Shown one piece after another: positions 36,748-47,498 of a stretch of 64,000 bases of DNA. The notes beneath the pieces are model-generated. The model was given only the letters and a program-made list of their open reading frames with translations, was not told the origin of the DNA and ran no database searches. The translations under genes and the position numbers were made by a program. Source of the DNA: Pseudoneurospora amorphoporcata (Eukaryota; Ascomycota; Sordariomycetes; Sordariales; Sordariaceae); the NCBI GenBank assembly GCA_033297205.1, contig MU859255.1, positions 1 through 64,000 of the forward strand, in the 5' to 3' direction. Numbering within the stretch: the first letter of the stretch is position 1; each line of letters opens with the position of its first letter.

Positions 36748-36833
36748 AGGTCGTGCCCGGAATCGAACCGGGGTTGCCGGAAAGTTCTGATGAAATTCAG
36801 AATCCGGAGTGATAACCGCTACACTACACAACC
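36748..36833 (-). tRNA. tRNA-Gln (anticodon CUG) with a 14-nt intron
   Basis: Acceptor stem GGTTGTG pairs with CACGACC (one G-U) and the discriminator is U. D arm GTGTAGCGGTTATCAC contains the A box; anticodon stem is CCGGA/TCCGG; T arm is CCCGG-TTCGATT-CCGGG with the B box. The anticodon loop reads TT-CTG-A and is interrupted after position 37 by about 14 bases (around 36782-36795) whose TCAGAA pairs with TTCTGA, the usual pre-tRNA intron-anticodon pairing. 86 bases minus 14 gives a 72-base tRNA. The exact intron edges could shift by one base. Confidence 0.93.
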
Positions 36834-38006
36834 GTTAGGTTGTTTCATGACTGGACTGGCCAGATCCAGGACTTATAAACCTCACCCTAACAAGGATCCA
36901 AGTACCTTCCAGCGGGACACCATGATAGCAGCAACGGTATGCGATACTTTACCTTGCGATCCCGAAAAAGGCTTTCGGTATTGTGGTCAATCATACGCCC
37001 TTCTGGGATAGATGAAAGTAGAACTTTTAACATTGAAACAATCAGTAGGTACATGTGAAAGAACAGATGAAATAGCCCCATTGGCAATGAGCTCCTAAAC
37101 TATCCTAAATAGTGTAGCCCTCGGGCTGACTTGTCATGGGGCAATTCTGGCTCTGTATGCTTCTATAGGTAGGTAGGGAAAAGGAGGCGCAAGCATTACT
37201 GTCAATCAGCAGTTCTCCTGTTTTTGATATGGGAAGTCCAATATCCAGCACTTTTCGGGCGTTCGGGGCTATCTGAGGCTGAACAAAACGCCACATCACA
37301 TCACAGAGCGCTTACCTTCTGGCGCATAGGTGTGCTTGCGAGACCTGTTCGGAGCTAGTGTGACCAGATCTAAACTCAGGAGCTGGACCAGGTTTGTTAC
37401 ACCATCGTGACCGAGTACCTGGGCCGGCACAAGTGATTTCGGAAATTAGAAAACATGCGTAGTAAGAAAGCATCAGATTCAAGAGAAAACGAATGGAGGG
37501 GGAAATATGTTCAGAAAATGGAAGATTGTCCAAAAAACCGGGCCGCCAACGGCAAGCCCCATTAAGATTCAAGTGTGGTCTAACTGTATATGCAGAACAT
37601 GATGAAGCAGAAGAAAGTGTGTGCAAACCGAGCCAATGACGAACTCATGCCGTAAGTGAAGAGAAGAAGAAGAAGTCCATCCATCCCATGAATGATACCC
37701 AAGAAGTGAAGTGATAAAACGCCTTTTGGTTCCCAAACCGGTATAGTAGTATTCCCGATGTAAACCACCCACCCATTTGGCCATCCGTCCGTCCCGTATC
37801 ATCCATCCATACAGGTAGGTAGTCATTCGAGTTGGTCATCATGCATCGAGGGTATGTATGGGAACACAAGTCCCAACTAACCCGAGTGTCATCGCTGCCA
37901 ACCCTTTCCTACCCAGAGCCGTCCGTCCTATCCTGTGTATGCCCAAATTGATAATTACCACCCATCATATCCTTCATCACATTATATGGTCATGCATGCA
38001 GATTGC
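36834..38006. other. Intergenic (1.2 kb)
   Basis: Between the tRNA-Gln 5' end and the 3' end of the small surface-protein gene. Frames around 37312-37870 (minus) overlap one another and begin within AT-rich, repetitive CATCCATCC-type sequence. No gene is supported. Confidence 0.5.
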
Positions 38007-38399
38007 TTAGATAGCAAACCCAGCAGCGACAACCAACCCAATAACCACCATGCCGAACTCGCTCTTGCGATCCAAGGCGCCGTTGGTGTTGCCGCTAGCC
38101 GAAGGGGCAGCACCGGTGGACGAAGCACCGGCACCGACATTGGACGTGACAGTGACCTCCCCGGTGCTCGCTGCGGGCTTGGTGATGAAGGTGCTGTTGG
38201 AGTAGATGCCACCGGCCTTGCTGGAGATGACACCTCCAGTGCCGGTGGGAAGAGGAGCGGTACCGGTGGAGAGAGTGATGGGGGCGGTAGAGATAGGGGC
38301 GCTGACGGCCACGGAGGTGCTGTGGACGGAGTGGTCCTCGGTGCCGTGGGCAGCGGCGAGGCCGGCGAGGGTGGAGATGAAGAGAGTCTTGAACTGCAT
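38007..38399 (-). CDS. Small secreted GPI-anchored Ser/Thr-rich protein
   Basis: A single exon of 130 residues. Signal peptide MQFKTLFISTLAGLAAA (cleavage near residue 17), a Ser/Thr/Ala/Gly-rich middle that should be heavily O-glycosylated, one N-glycosylation sequon (NST, near residue 68), and a C-terminal hydrophobic tail (FGMVVIGLVVAAGFAI) preceded by a short polar spacer with small residues (SASGNTNGAL), typical of a GPI-anchor signal. It is probably a plasma-membrane or cell-wall protein. No cysteines and no catalytic domain. A TATA box 70 bases upstream supports the start. Family not recognised beyond this architecture. Confidence 0.82.
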   Translation of the reverse strand: MQFKTLFISTLAGLAAAHGTEDHSVHSTSVAVSAPISTAPITLSTGTAPLPTGTGGVISSKAGGIYSNSTFITKPAASTGEVTVTSNVGAGASSTGAAPSASGNTNGALDRKSEFGMVVIGLVVAAGFAI

Positions 38400-38466
38400 T
38401 TTTGCTGTTTGTTTTGGTTGTTTGGCGGTGGTGTCGAGTGGCTTGGCTGACTGTTGTTTTCGGCTT

Positions 38467-38474
38467 CTTTTATA
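38467..38474 (-). promoter_or_regulatory. TATA box of the small GPI protein gene
   Basis: TATAAAAG on the minus strand, about 70 bases upstream of the ATG at 38399, a normal distance for a short-leader, inducible fungal gene. Confidence 0.6.
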
Positions 38475-41274
38475 CTGATATAGCGATGGTATGTATGTCT
38501 GTCTGATAGTTGAACAAGACCGGTGGAATCGTAGTTTGATTATTTGAATCGAAGTCGTATAGTTTTAACGAGTGTGTGTTGGTATGACCAGAAAAAGAAG
38601 CGAGATATCAAAGGAAGAGAGAAAAACAGAATCTCACCTTCATTGCGGCATGCAGGCTGTCTTTTAATACGAAGTCAGGAAGCAACAACAACAGTTTGGC
38701 CGGTCATCTGTAAACGGTCTGGACCTCTGTCACTCAGATGATAGGGGGGAGCGCACGCAACAACAAACAAGGGTCGATCCCCGTATCAAGGAGGCCGCTT
38801 TCATTCTAATCTCGGGATGCAAACGCCATGGCGTCCAATTGTTCCTCGCGCGTTCAAATTGACAAAAAAAGAAACATGGACTGGTGGGCTGGAGCGGAAG
38901 GGAACCCTGTGATGGAAGTGTGGTGTGTGGAAAGGGAACCGGCGTAATGCAGCCAGCCGCAAAAAAGAGGACAGGGGGGTGGTCAGGAAGCGGACAATGC
39001 GAAGCCCACACAAGCAAGCAAAGCCCCTTCACTTCAGCGGTCTCAGCAAGTCAGTTCAATGCAGGCCGCGTGTGTCCAGTCGTTCGAACACGGAAAGATT
39101 AGCTGGGGGTGTGGGATGCTTCAACAAGGATGCGCAGGCGATCCCCCGAACGCCTCCAGTGGCCCTCGTCCGGTTTTAGCAAGCAACCATAGCCATGAAA
39201 GATGATTGGACAAAGAGCATGTCAGGGAGATGCAATGACCCCTTGTCCGCGTGGCCTTGCGTGGCTCTAGGGAATGCGACGGACTGTTTCGAATTTTGAA
39301 ACAGCTTTGCCATTGCATGTTTTGACGTCTTTTCTCTGAGATTTGACGCAACAAAAAGGGGGCTATAAAGGGAGAGTTCCAGACCTGGAAGGAATGGCCC
39401 TGCAAGACACAGCTTGTGACTTTTGACTTGGGGCTGTCAAGACATCTTGTGCACCTTGATGAAGCCTTTTTTTTGCCATGTATAATCGAGGCACAGCTAG
39501 GCGTAGTTCTCTTTTATCCAGATCACCACTGCGGGGCATTTTCTCGCTCGAGAGGAAGGCGTCTGGATGGCGGCAGAATAGCTGCAGGCCCGCAGCCATT
39601 TTGGATATGCGGTGCCACGATAGTGATCCGACCCGGTCAACGTTGTATGGGCGCAAAGGGTTTGGAATAGATGGCTACTTGCCTGTCAGTGGTTCGACGG
39701 GATGATGTTCTCTTTATGGTGGATGATCACCACAGCAGCAATACGAGCAAAAGCAACACTCGTGCTTTTACTGTTATTGAGACGGTGGCCTCGCAGGCCT
39801 CGGTGGCGTTTACCGAGTCACTTGAAGGGGCAGTGACAGGATCGCCGGGCTGAGCTGATGGAGCGTGGCCACCTTTACCCCTAACCCTCTGGCGTCTGAG
39901 GTAATGTGTCGCCTCTTGACCACCGTCAATCAGTGTCGAGTCTGACAAAGAACTTGAACAGATCCGAGGATGTAACTGTGCGCAATGGAAATAGAAATTC
40001 GAGAAGGATGTGCCTTGAAACGAGTGATTTTGGGTTGGATATGGAATGCGATGCGTATGACGGTGGAATGGAACATTGAACAGAAAGACGGGAGCTGCCG
40101 AAACCGTGACCCCCGAACTGTTATGGAGGTGGGAGGATGAGAACGGTTTGGCAGGCCTGACTTGGCTATTCACAATCAATCGTGTCCGTAACGAAGAGAA
40201 AGAACGAAGTCCTGACAAGGTGTAGATGACGGTGAATCCACGACTGTCGGACGGGAGTCCCGGAACGAATAGGTATCGTATCGCTTCGCACCGAATTGAC
40301 GACAAGCCCAGAAAGCCGTCTTACCAACCCATCTTTTTTCTTGCCAAGTCGCCGGCTCGTCTTCGCCAAAACTTCGCCAAAACTGCGGCAAAACGTGCGG
40401 ATGAACTCCGCCTGCGCGGGCGGAGATGTGAATGGAAAATGGAATGAATACATGTCAAACAAACGCGGCGGACGAGAACGGCATTCCCGGCCCGTAAAGC
40501 CTCAACTTCGGGAGACCGCGAGCCCCCCGTGTGCCGCCAAGACCCCGAACGGCGGTGTGTGGGGGGGGGGATGCAGCACTTTGCAGAGAACAATGACGCT
40601 TTTTCTTGGAGAAAGCTTGACTTTTCCGAAATGCTTTGCAGTTGCAATTGCAATTTTGCTGTTTTCGGCAGGAATTTTGGAGATTTTGGGGGTTCTTCAA
40701 GACGTCGGGGAATTTGGAAAGAGTTCATCCTCTCTCAGAACCTGCGGTTTGGACGATGCTCTGATTGCCGGAATCAGGACGACACAACGACAAGCTACCA
40801 GTGGCCTGGAACGTTTGACTTCAGACTTTATTTCAGTGTGGAAATAAAAAAGCTACCTCATTACGTAGCATTTTTGCCTTCTTTGATTCAAGATGTGGCG
40901 TTCTGGTTGGTCAATCTGTCTGTCCCAACCCGACTCCAACGCTCCAACCACTTCAACGGCCGCCTTGGCTGCTATCTAGGACCGCTTGATCTTCGGTTGA
41001 TTGTTTACCGGCCTTTTCGTTTTTTTTTTGTTGTTCACTTGACCACCAGTTTGGCTTCTCCCTCCCCCAAAAGTCTTCATGCAATGTAATAACGTTTGTT
41101 ACTGTGACTCTGCGCATCCCCCCTTCTCCAAGATCCCCGCATCCGCGAACTCTCGCCTCGTCACTTCAACCACCACCAACTGGTCTGACATACATACCGC
41201 CCAGTCTCGTAGAAGGGATATCCGGGCCGTGATGAAGACGTGAGAGATGAAGAAGCATCGTGAAAAGACTCGGA

Positions 41275-41282
41275 TATAAAAG
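41275..41282 (+). promoter_or_regulatory. TATA box of the MFS transporter gene
   Basis: TATAAAAG about 155 bases upstream of the ATG at 41433. A second TATATAA lies closer to the start (about 41352) but may be in the leader. Confidence 0.45.
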
Positions 41283-41432
41283 GCCAGGACTTGCCGTGTT
41301 TTTGACTCGGGTCACATTTCATCTACTCCTGGGGTGGGTTGCTTGCCCTTTTATATAAGTTCTACAACGTCCCCCCTTTTGTTCAAACAAGCCGCCATAA
41401 CGCCACTTCCACCCACTCCGACCAAGGCCACC

Positions 41433-43001
41433 ATGGTTTCCTCAACCACCTCTCCTCCCTCCGACCCTGGGAAGATGGACCATCACCATCTCCACAACAT
41501 ACAACCAGCCCCAACAATATCCAACGACAACCATGCCCCCGAAAAGCCCTCCACCACCCCCATCGAAAGAGAACCCAAAACCACCACGACAGATAACCCA
41601 TCTGAAAAGCAACAGCTCCAACAACCTGATACCGAACAACCACCCGACCACGACGCCAGCAAAACAACCTGGAACGCCTCCCGCACCTCCATCGCCCGCT
41701 TCCTCCTAATCTGCTACTCCTTCATCCTCATGGGCATGTCCGACGGCGCCATCGGCGCCCTGATCCCCTACCTGGAAACCTACTACTCCATCTCCTACAC
41801 CATCATCTCTTTGGTCTTCCTGTCGCCCTTCGTCGGCTACCTTTTGGCCGCTTTGTTCAACAACCTCATCCACCATCACTTCGGCCAGCGAGGGGTCGCC
41901 ATCTTGGGCCCCCTTTGCCGCTTGATCGGTTTCATACCCATGGCCTGTCACCCGCCCTATCCCGCGTTGCCAGTCGTCATGTTATTCACCGGGTTCGGAA
42001 ACGGGATTGAGGACTCGGCGTGGAACGCCTGGGTGGGGAATATGAGAAAGGCTAATGAGTTGTTGGGCATTATTCACGGGTGTTATGGCCTTGGAGCGAC
42101 CATCGGGCCGTTGATTGCCACGAGCATGGTGACCAAGGGCGGGCTGGAGTGGTACACCTTCTATTACGTGTTGGTGGGGGTGAATGGTGTTGAGCTGGTG
42201 GCCATGACGGCCGCGTTTTGGACGGCGACCAAGGAGGTTTATCGGGCGGGGGTTGCCGAGTCGGGGTCGGAGGATGTGGCTGATGCCGATGAAGAAGGTG
42301 GCGGAGGAAACGAGGGAGGCAATAAACGGACGACAACGCGCACCGTCATGCGTGATCCTATCCCTTGGATTGTCGCCATGTTCTTGCTGGGCTACGTTGG
42401 TGCTGAGGTCTCGCTGGGCGGGTGGATCGTGACTTTCATGCTCAAGGTGCGGCATGCGGAGCCCTTCAATGCTGGCTTGACTGTCACCTTCTTCTGGCTG
42501 GGACTGACGGTGGGACGTGTGGTGTTGGGTTTTATCACGGGCCGCATCGGGGAGAAGCTCGCCATCTCGGGCTATCTCCTGCTGTGCATCGCGCTACAAC
42601 TGCTGTACTGGCTGGTGCCGAGCTTCGTTGCCTCGGCCATCTTTGTGTCGTTCCTGGGTTTCTTCCTTGGTCCGCTGTTCCCCGCGGCTATCGTAGCGGC
42701 TACGAAGCTGCTGCCGCCAGGGTATCATGTGTCGGCGATCGGGTTTGCCGCGGCCTTTGGTGGTGGTGGTGCGGCCATCTTCCCGTTCGCGGTGGGCGCC
42801 ATTGCCCAAAAGAAGGGCGTGGCAGTTTTGCAGCCTATTGTGTTGGCCATATTGGTGTTTATCTTGCTGATGTGGTGGTTGCTTCCCGGTGGTCTGAAGC
42901 CGGGAGGTCTGGAACGGGCAAGGGAAAACAGAGAGAAGGTGGGAGATGAGGTGCGGAAGGGGTTCAAATGGTTGAAAGGGAAGGCTGGGAAGACCCAATA
43001 G
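41433..43001 (+). CDS. MFS transporter (fungal, FHS/BSC6-like)
   Basis: A single exon of 522 residues, started at the ATG in perfect context (GCCACCATGG). The 80-residue N-terminal tail is Pro/Thr/Asn/Gln-rich and cytoplasmic. About 12 transmembrane helices follow, split 6+6 by a Gly/Glu-rich loop near residues 285-310. Recognisable segments include ICYSFILMGMSDGAIGALIP (helix 1), GNGIEDSAWNAWVGN, HGCYGLGATIGPLIAT (helix 5 region) and GYVGAEVSLGGWI (helix 7). These match fungal major facilitator proteins annotated as FHS/bypass-of-stop-codon-6 like. The substrate cannot be told from sequence; a sugar or small solute is possible. It sits at the plasma membrane or an internal membrane. No neighbouring gene suggests a role. 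Confidence 0.87.
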   Translation: MVSSTTSPPSDPGKMDHHHLHNIQPAPTISNDNHAPEKPSTTPIEREPKTTTTDNPSEKQQLQQPDTEQPPDHDASKTTWNASRTSIARFLLICYSFILMGMSDGAIGALIPYLETYYSISYTIISLVFLSPFVGYLLAALFNNLIHHHFGQRGVAILGPLCRLIGFIPMACHPPYPALPVVMLFTGFGNGIEDSAWNAWVGNMRKANELLGIIHGCYGLGATIGPLIATSMVTKGGLEWYTFYYVLVGVNGVELVAMTAAFWTATKEVYRAGVAESGSEDVADADEEGGGGNEGGNKRTTTRTVMRDPIPWIVAMFLLGYVGAEVSLGGWIVTFMLKVRHAEPFNAGLTVTFFWLGLTVGRVVLGFITGRIGEKLAISGYLLLCIALQLLYWLVPSFVASAIFVSFLGFFLGPLFPAAIVAATKLLPPGYHVSAIGFAAAFGGGGAAIFPFAVGAIAQKKGVAVLQPIVLAILVFILLMWWLLPGGLKPGGLERARENREKVGDEVRKGFKWLKGKAGKTQ

Positions 43002-43287
43002 TCGTTTGCCATTTGTATATACCGAGTGGAACTTAGGTGAATCGAATTTGAATGTTCCCACTGCACAATTGCATCGTCGACGGGAGTGTGTGGATTGAAA
43101 GGGTACATATGAACATTGCCCCGTATCAAGGCAAGCAATTGCCATCGTCACTTGTGAAAGTCTAGAACACTTGTCCCAGCGACAGTAGGTCCAGATGTTA
43201 GTCTAGAAGACATTATCAGAGTACTGCATCACAAGAGCCCGACTGGCAAGCTGGCCAAGCTCTTACACACTGTGGGCTGGTGATCAT
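43002..43287. other. Short intergenic space between convergent genes
   Basis: 286 bases hold the 3' ends of the MFS transporter (plus) and the F-box gene (minus). Nothing else is seen. Confidence 0.6.
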
Positions 43288-45527
43288 TCAATCCGTGGCG
43301 TTTTTGTCCTTCATGTCGTGATAAAAGCTCCATGCAACGTAACCTTTTTGGCCGAAGCAGACCAGGAAGTCTTCGTCCATCTCCAACCAAAGTGCTTTGA
43401 AATCGTCTCTGGTCTCTCCATGCAAGCCTTCGTCATCGAAAGTAATATCTAGACCATATTGTGGTTGGATAGAGGGAACGAGTTCGCGTCTTTCAGTCAG
43501 ATATCGTGAGACAATGTTGGAACATTTGTAACCGGACGTCATCTTACCCGGCTTTGCGGGTGTATTGGCGAGGCGCTCTGTAAACCGGTGATTTACAGGG
43601 AGAAACTCCTTGAGCGAGTTAAATGACGATGGACAATAAATAGGGAGATCATCCATCGACTCCAGATGTTTTTGGCCGTTTGATTCCGATACCAGCAACA
43701 TGCAGAAACACAAATCATTTCTTAGGGTGGGCGCACGGATGACTTCGATTTGTTGGCCGCCCCAACCAGAATGGATAGGTGGGTCCTGATCAATGCCAGA
43801 TATGAATGGGGAGGTCGAGATCGAGGCTGTCAAAGCGTTGAAGAAGACCGTATACCCAAGGTGCTGGTTAGGTCGTAAACCGGATTCTTCATCGTATTTC
43901 TCATCATCGTCGTAGATCCCTCGAAACCCAGGCTGGAAAGGCCCCACCCGCTTAAGAAGCCGCCCTCTCAAGAAGCATTGGCCAATAGCGTAGTTGCCAT
44001 ATGGATCGACTTTTTGCGTACAGTGACTGAAATAGTCCTCAATATTGTCTTCGTAATCGTCATCAGAATCAGAATCCGTAGGGTCTCGGTGAGCAAGGAA
44101 ATCGAAGTCGAAATCACCTGTGCCCCACTCCCGAGTAAGAGACCAAACATGAGGAAGGGTTGCGGTATGTAAGCGTAAGGTCCCATTGTGGTTCAATTCG
44201 TAAACCACTATCACTTTGTCGTCTTCATCCTCGTCCTCTTCATCTGTGTCGTGATCTGTTTTATAGGCCTTGTCTTTAAAATAAAAGAGATAGAACGTAT
44301 CGTCGAGTAATGGGTGAGGAAGGATATCAAATATTCCTGTCCTTCCCAAGCAGCGCGGAAGGGGTTCCATTTCATCGGCCAGGGTGACGAAGAGATTGGG
44401 TTTCCCGACCGCACTGATGTCGATTTCCCGGATACCATGTTTAAACGTCCAAACATATACCTTGGCGTGCTCCGTCAAGATATACATGCGCTTTTTCTCA
44501 ACTTTAACTCGATGAATATCGAGAGATGGAAGCGTCACAGAATCAGGTTCACCTGTCTCAAGGTCCCACGCGTAGCTGATAGAGAGAATATTTAGCATGC
44601 AGGTTATGGAGAGGAGTATTGGAACATGGGGACAAACCAGGTCCGACGTGCTGATACCACAACCAGCTCACTGCCCAAAGCCACCAAATGGATGGTAGAA
44701 CCATGGAGAACCACAGGAATGGGAACTTTGTACACTCTGCGTTTTTGGCTCCGCAAGTCGTCTACAAATGTGACAGACGCGAGGTTAATATCAGTGGTTT
44801 CGGGCATCCAGGCCACTTTTCCATCACAGTATGCATATTCCTTCCATGCCCCGGGCTTTGTTTTACCGTGGTTGAAGAGATGGTGAGTATTATCAGGTAT
44901 TTCCTCGTCAAAACCCCAGCCTGGATAAACATCGCCCCAGTCTTTGACGTCATCGGTAGGCTCCAAGGTAAAGAACCTGTCGCGAGTGAGAAAGTGAAGC
45001 CACGGGGCAGGGTTGGAAATCGTGGACTGGAACAAGCCCTGCTGTCTGATACTGAACTTGCGAGCGGCTTGATGGAAAGCATTGAACAAGTCTTGGTCTG
45101 TAGAATCATCGGGGGATTGTGATCTGTTTCGGTGATGGTAAAACTGGAGAAAATTGGGCATGTGGTGCTTGGCCAGAGCCCTCACGACATCGCGTTGAGA
45201 CCACGACTTCCTCCACGCCTTGGACACGTTGAGGATGTTGACGATGTCCAAAGCGCATAAGTATGGGGAGATCTCAACAAGAATATCGGTCGGAAAACGA
45301 GAAACAATGTCTGCTGGCGCGGGCAAGCTTTGGAGATGTAGTCTCATGAAGCGCGTCTCCTGTGGCGTGAGAGATGAGAGGAGAGTTCGCAGGTTTGCCA
45401 GCCGCAACCCCACGTCTGGCCCGAGAGCCTCGAATTGTTGGGCGAGCGAATTCTGCATGGCTTCGGGTATGGCTGAGAAAGCATCAGAAAGGCCAGCGTC
45501 GGAGCGAAGACGTTTGACTCCCCTCAT
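43288..45527 (-). CDS. F-box domain protein
   Basis: Exons 44638-45527 and 43288-44575 join across a 62-nt intron (44576-44637, donor GTTTGT, acceptor CAG) and encode 725 residues. The splice removes the stop that ends the upstream frame and produces RTCYAWDLETGEPD at the junction. An F-box lies at about residues 75-125 (FPTDILVEISPYLCALDIVNILNVSKAWRK in part), which should bind Skp1 and make this a substrate receptor of an SCF ubiquitin ligase. The remainder has beta-rich stretches (VVVSARRTC, YILTEHAKVYVWTF, FVTLADEMEPLPR), possibly a propeller-like substrate-binding region, and a very acidic insertion (DTDEEDEDEDD). It is one of the many fungal F-box proteins of unknown target. Confidence 0.85.
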
Positions 45528-45918
45528 GATTGAGAGTGGTTGAGGTTAAGTTGGCAGGAAGAAGGTGAAACGGGCCAAATGCAAAACGCGTGCCAGTTTC
45601 GAAAAACAAAACCATTCATATGCAGCAGCGCGCAGTCTCGAGGGTTAGGGTTGTTGGTGGGATTCCGCTAAGGGTACTGTTTCCAGCCGAAGTCGGCTCG
45701 CCTGATACACGGCATGGTTGAAGGACAGCAAGGCAAGGAATTGAGAAGCCTCAAGTGGCCATTGATGTATACTTGTAGTGATGGTGGGGGACGACGGACA
45801 TAAAGCTTGAATCGCCCCTTCCCTTTCTCCTCACTGTCCTCAGTACCTCTACCAAATGGAAGGAAAAGAAAAGGAAAAGAAATCTCCAGCGATTCAAACT
45901 ATCCCACTTTCTCGTCGC
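45528..45918. other. Intergenic (391 bases)
   Basis: Promoter and leader of the F-box gene and the 3' flank of the next minus-strand gene. It includes one GGGTTAGGGTT stretch at 45642-45652. No gene. Confidence 0.55.
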
Positions 45919-46510
45919 TCAATAAAAAAGAACCTGATCTTTAACCTTGCCCCCATCACCCGCATCTCCAGCAAGCCATTTCGCAAGCACCTCCCTAGCC
46001 AACACCGCTGCCCTCAACGCATACTCCGGCCCCGGCAGCGCTCCATCCACCGGCAACGGCGGCGGTCCAACTGACGGATCACTAACCAGCCAAGCTACAG
46101 GCTCCTTGGCAATCCCGGCGCAACTTGCTCGCATCTGTTCAGCCTCTTCGACCAAAAAGGCCCGGCCGATAATAACAGCACGGGGTTGTCTCTCGTACTT
46201 GTGTGTCCCTACATTGTTGGGTCGGGAGACTTCGGCTTCCGGAGGAGCATGACCGGCGAAGATATGAGGAAGCTCGGCGCAAGCTGCTTCGAGGGATTGG
46301 ATGAAGTGGATTGCTGTTGTTGATGGGTTCTTGTGTGTCAGAAGCTGAGGCCACCAAGGAATGGAAGTGCTGGGGTGAGATACACTCTACGTACGTACCT
46401 TCAATATCCGGCTTCAGGAATCTAGCAACAGCACTTCCGATCTCAACCCTTTTGCCAATGATTACCACCGGCAGAGGCTCATTGGTCTCTGTATTTTTGG
46501 CGAGAGACAT
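45919..46510 (-). CDS. Small uncharacterised protein (168 residues), Rossmann-like N-terminus
   Basis: Exons 46399-46510 and 45919-46313 (85-nt intron, GTACGT donor, CAG acceptor) encode 168 residues. The start MSLAKNTETNEPLPVVIIGK places a beta strand and turn near the N-terminus (VVIIGKRVEIGSAVARFL), similar in look to a nucleotide-binding or flavodoxin-like first strand, though the classic GxGxxG is incomplete. Later PRAVIIGRAFLVEEAEQM repeats the same strand-turn-helix pattern. The C-terminus holds PGPEYALRAAVLAREVLAKWLAGD. An in-frame ATG at 46576 would add 22 residues; I prefer 46510 for its better context (A at -3) and because conserved-looking sequence starts there. The family is not recognised. 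Small fungal proteins of this shape are usually annotated as hypothetical. Confidence 0.68.
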
Positions 46511-47498
46511 GCTGGCTGTTGCTGTGGTAATGTCTTGGTGCCCAAGATAATGGGATTCACCAAGGAGACGTGGCATGAAGAATCTAGCATGACCTTGAGG
46601 ATCAACACATCTTTAATAGGTGACAAAGGCCATCGGATTTGAATACCATCGGACTTTAAAGAGGGTGTTGTTAGAGTGCTGACAACATTCATTTGATTAC
46701 CAAGACCCGTCGACCAACCAGCGGCAACGAATACACTCCGTGGATGATTCTGTCTTCGGCGTTATGACACCGCGGGAACCCAAGCATGGAAGCCCATCAA
46801 GATCCAAACTCAGATTGGGCCTAAAATGCTCGCGATTTAGGCGACAGCATCCTAAATAGGTAGCTATCTCTGGACGTCAAGTCATCCTGCCTTCCTTGCT
46901 CTCCCGTTGGCTGTGCTTTTCATCCTTGGCACCTCATCTCAGCGTCGGGCATCTGAAGTAGCGTCGTAGGATGGGAGGACCAGGCACTAACTTTTCAAAC
47001 TCACTGTAGATACCGAGGTTCCTGCCAGCTTTCTGGGAGAGCTGTCCGTGTCATAAGCTCACCGGGGGCACGAAAACGCCATCATCAAAGACAAAGCACA
47101 CTTTTCCACTCTACTGGTCCAAGTCAACGAAATTTCACAAGTGTTCTCTATGGTAATGCTATTGGTATTCTTAACAACCACCAAAGCCTTCAGGGCGACA
47201 GAAAATCCTCTACTTTAACCACAAGCTAACATATGCTGAACCTCAGACTCTCAAGAAACCGAAAAGAAAACCAACAGGACATCGAAAACGCCACCATAGC
47301 TATGCTGAAAATGAATCCATGCGACTCCCTGATCGTTCCTCGACGTAACGATGTTGCAATGCTGATCCCGACCAACAAGAAAAAAAAACTCGGACAATAC
47401 CAATCAACAAGTGTATAAACAAACGCCATAAGTATGCTATGATAACGCCTCCCTTTTCTCTACCCAATCGTGTCCAAAAAAAAGCGCCCCAAATCGAA
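46511..47498. other. Intergenic (1.0 kb)
   Basis: Promoter of the small protein gene and 3' flank of the SUMO protease gene. Short frames only, no gene. Confidence 0.5.

Larger units (their letters stand above)
38400..41432. other. Intergenic: divergent promoter region (3.0 kb)
   Basis: Separates the small surface-protein gene (minus) from the MFS transporter gene (plus). The largest frames (39727-40305 minus; 40529-41089 plus) lack domain features and overlap frames on the other strand. Confidence 0.5.

Noticed and set aside
45642..45652. GGGTTAGGGTT, telomere-like
   Set aside because: Fewer than two telomere units and in the middle of normal genes; similar single units occur near 17452, 39881 and 61699. 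Not a telomere or interstitial array.
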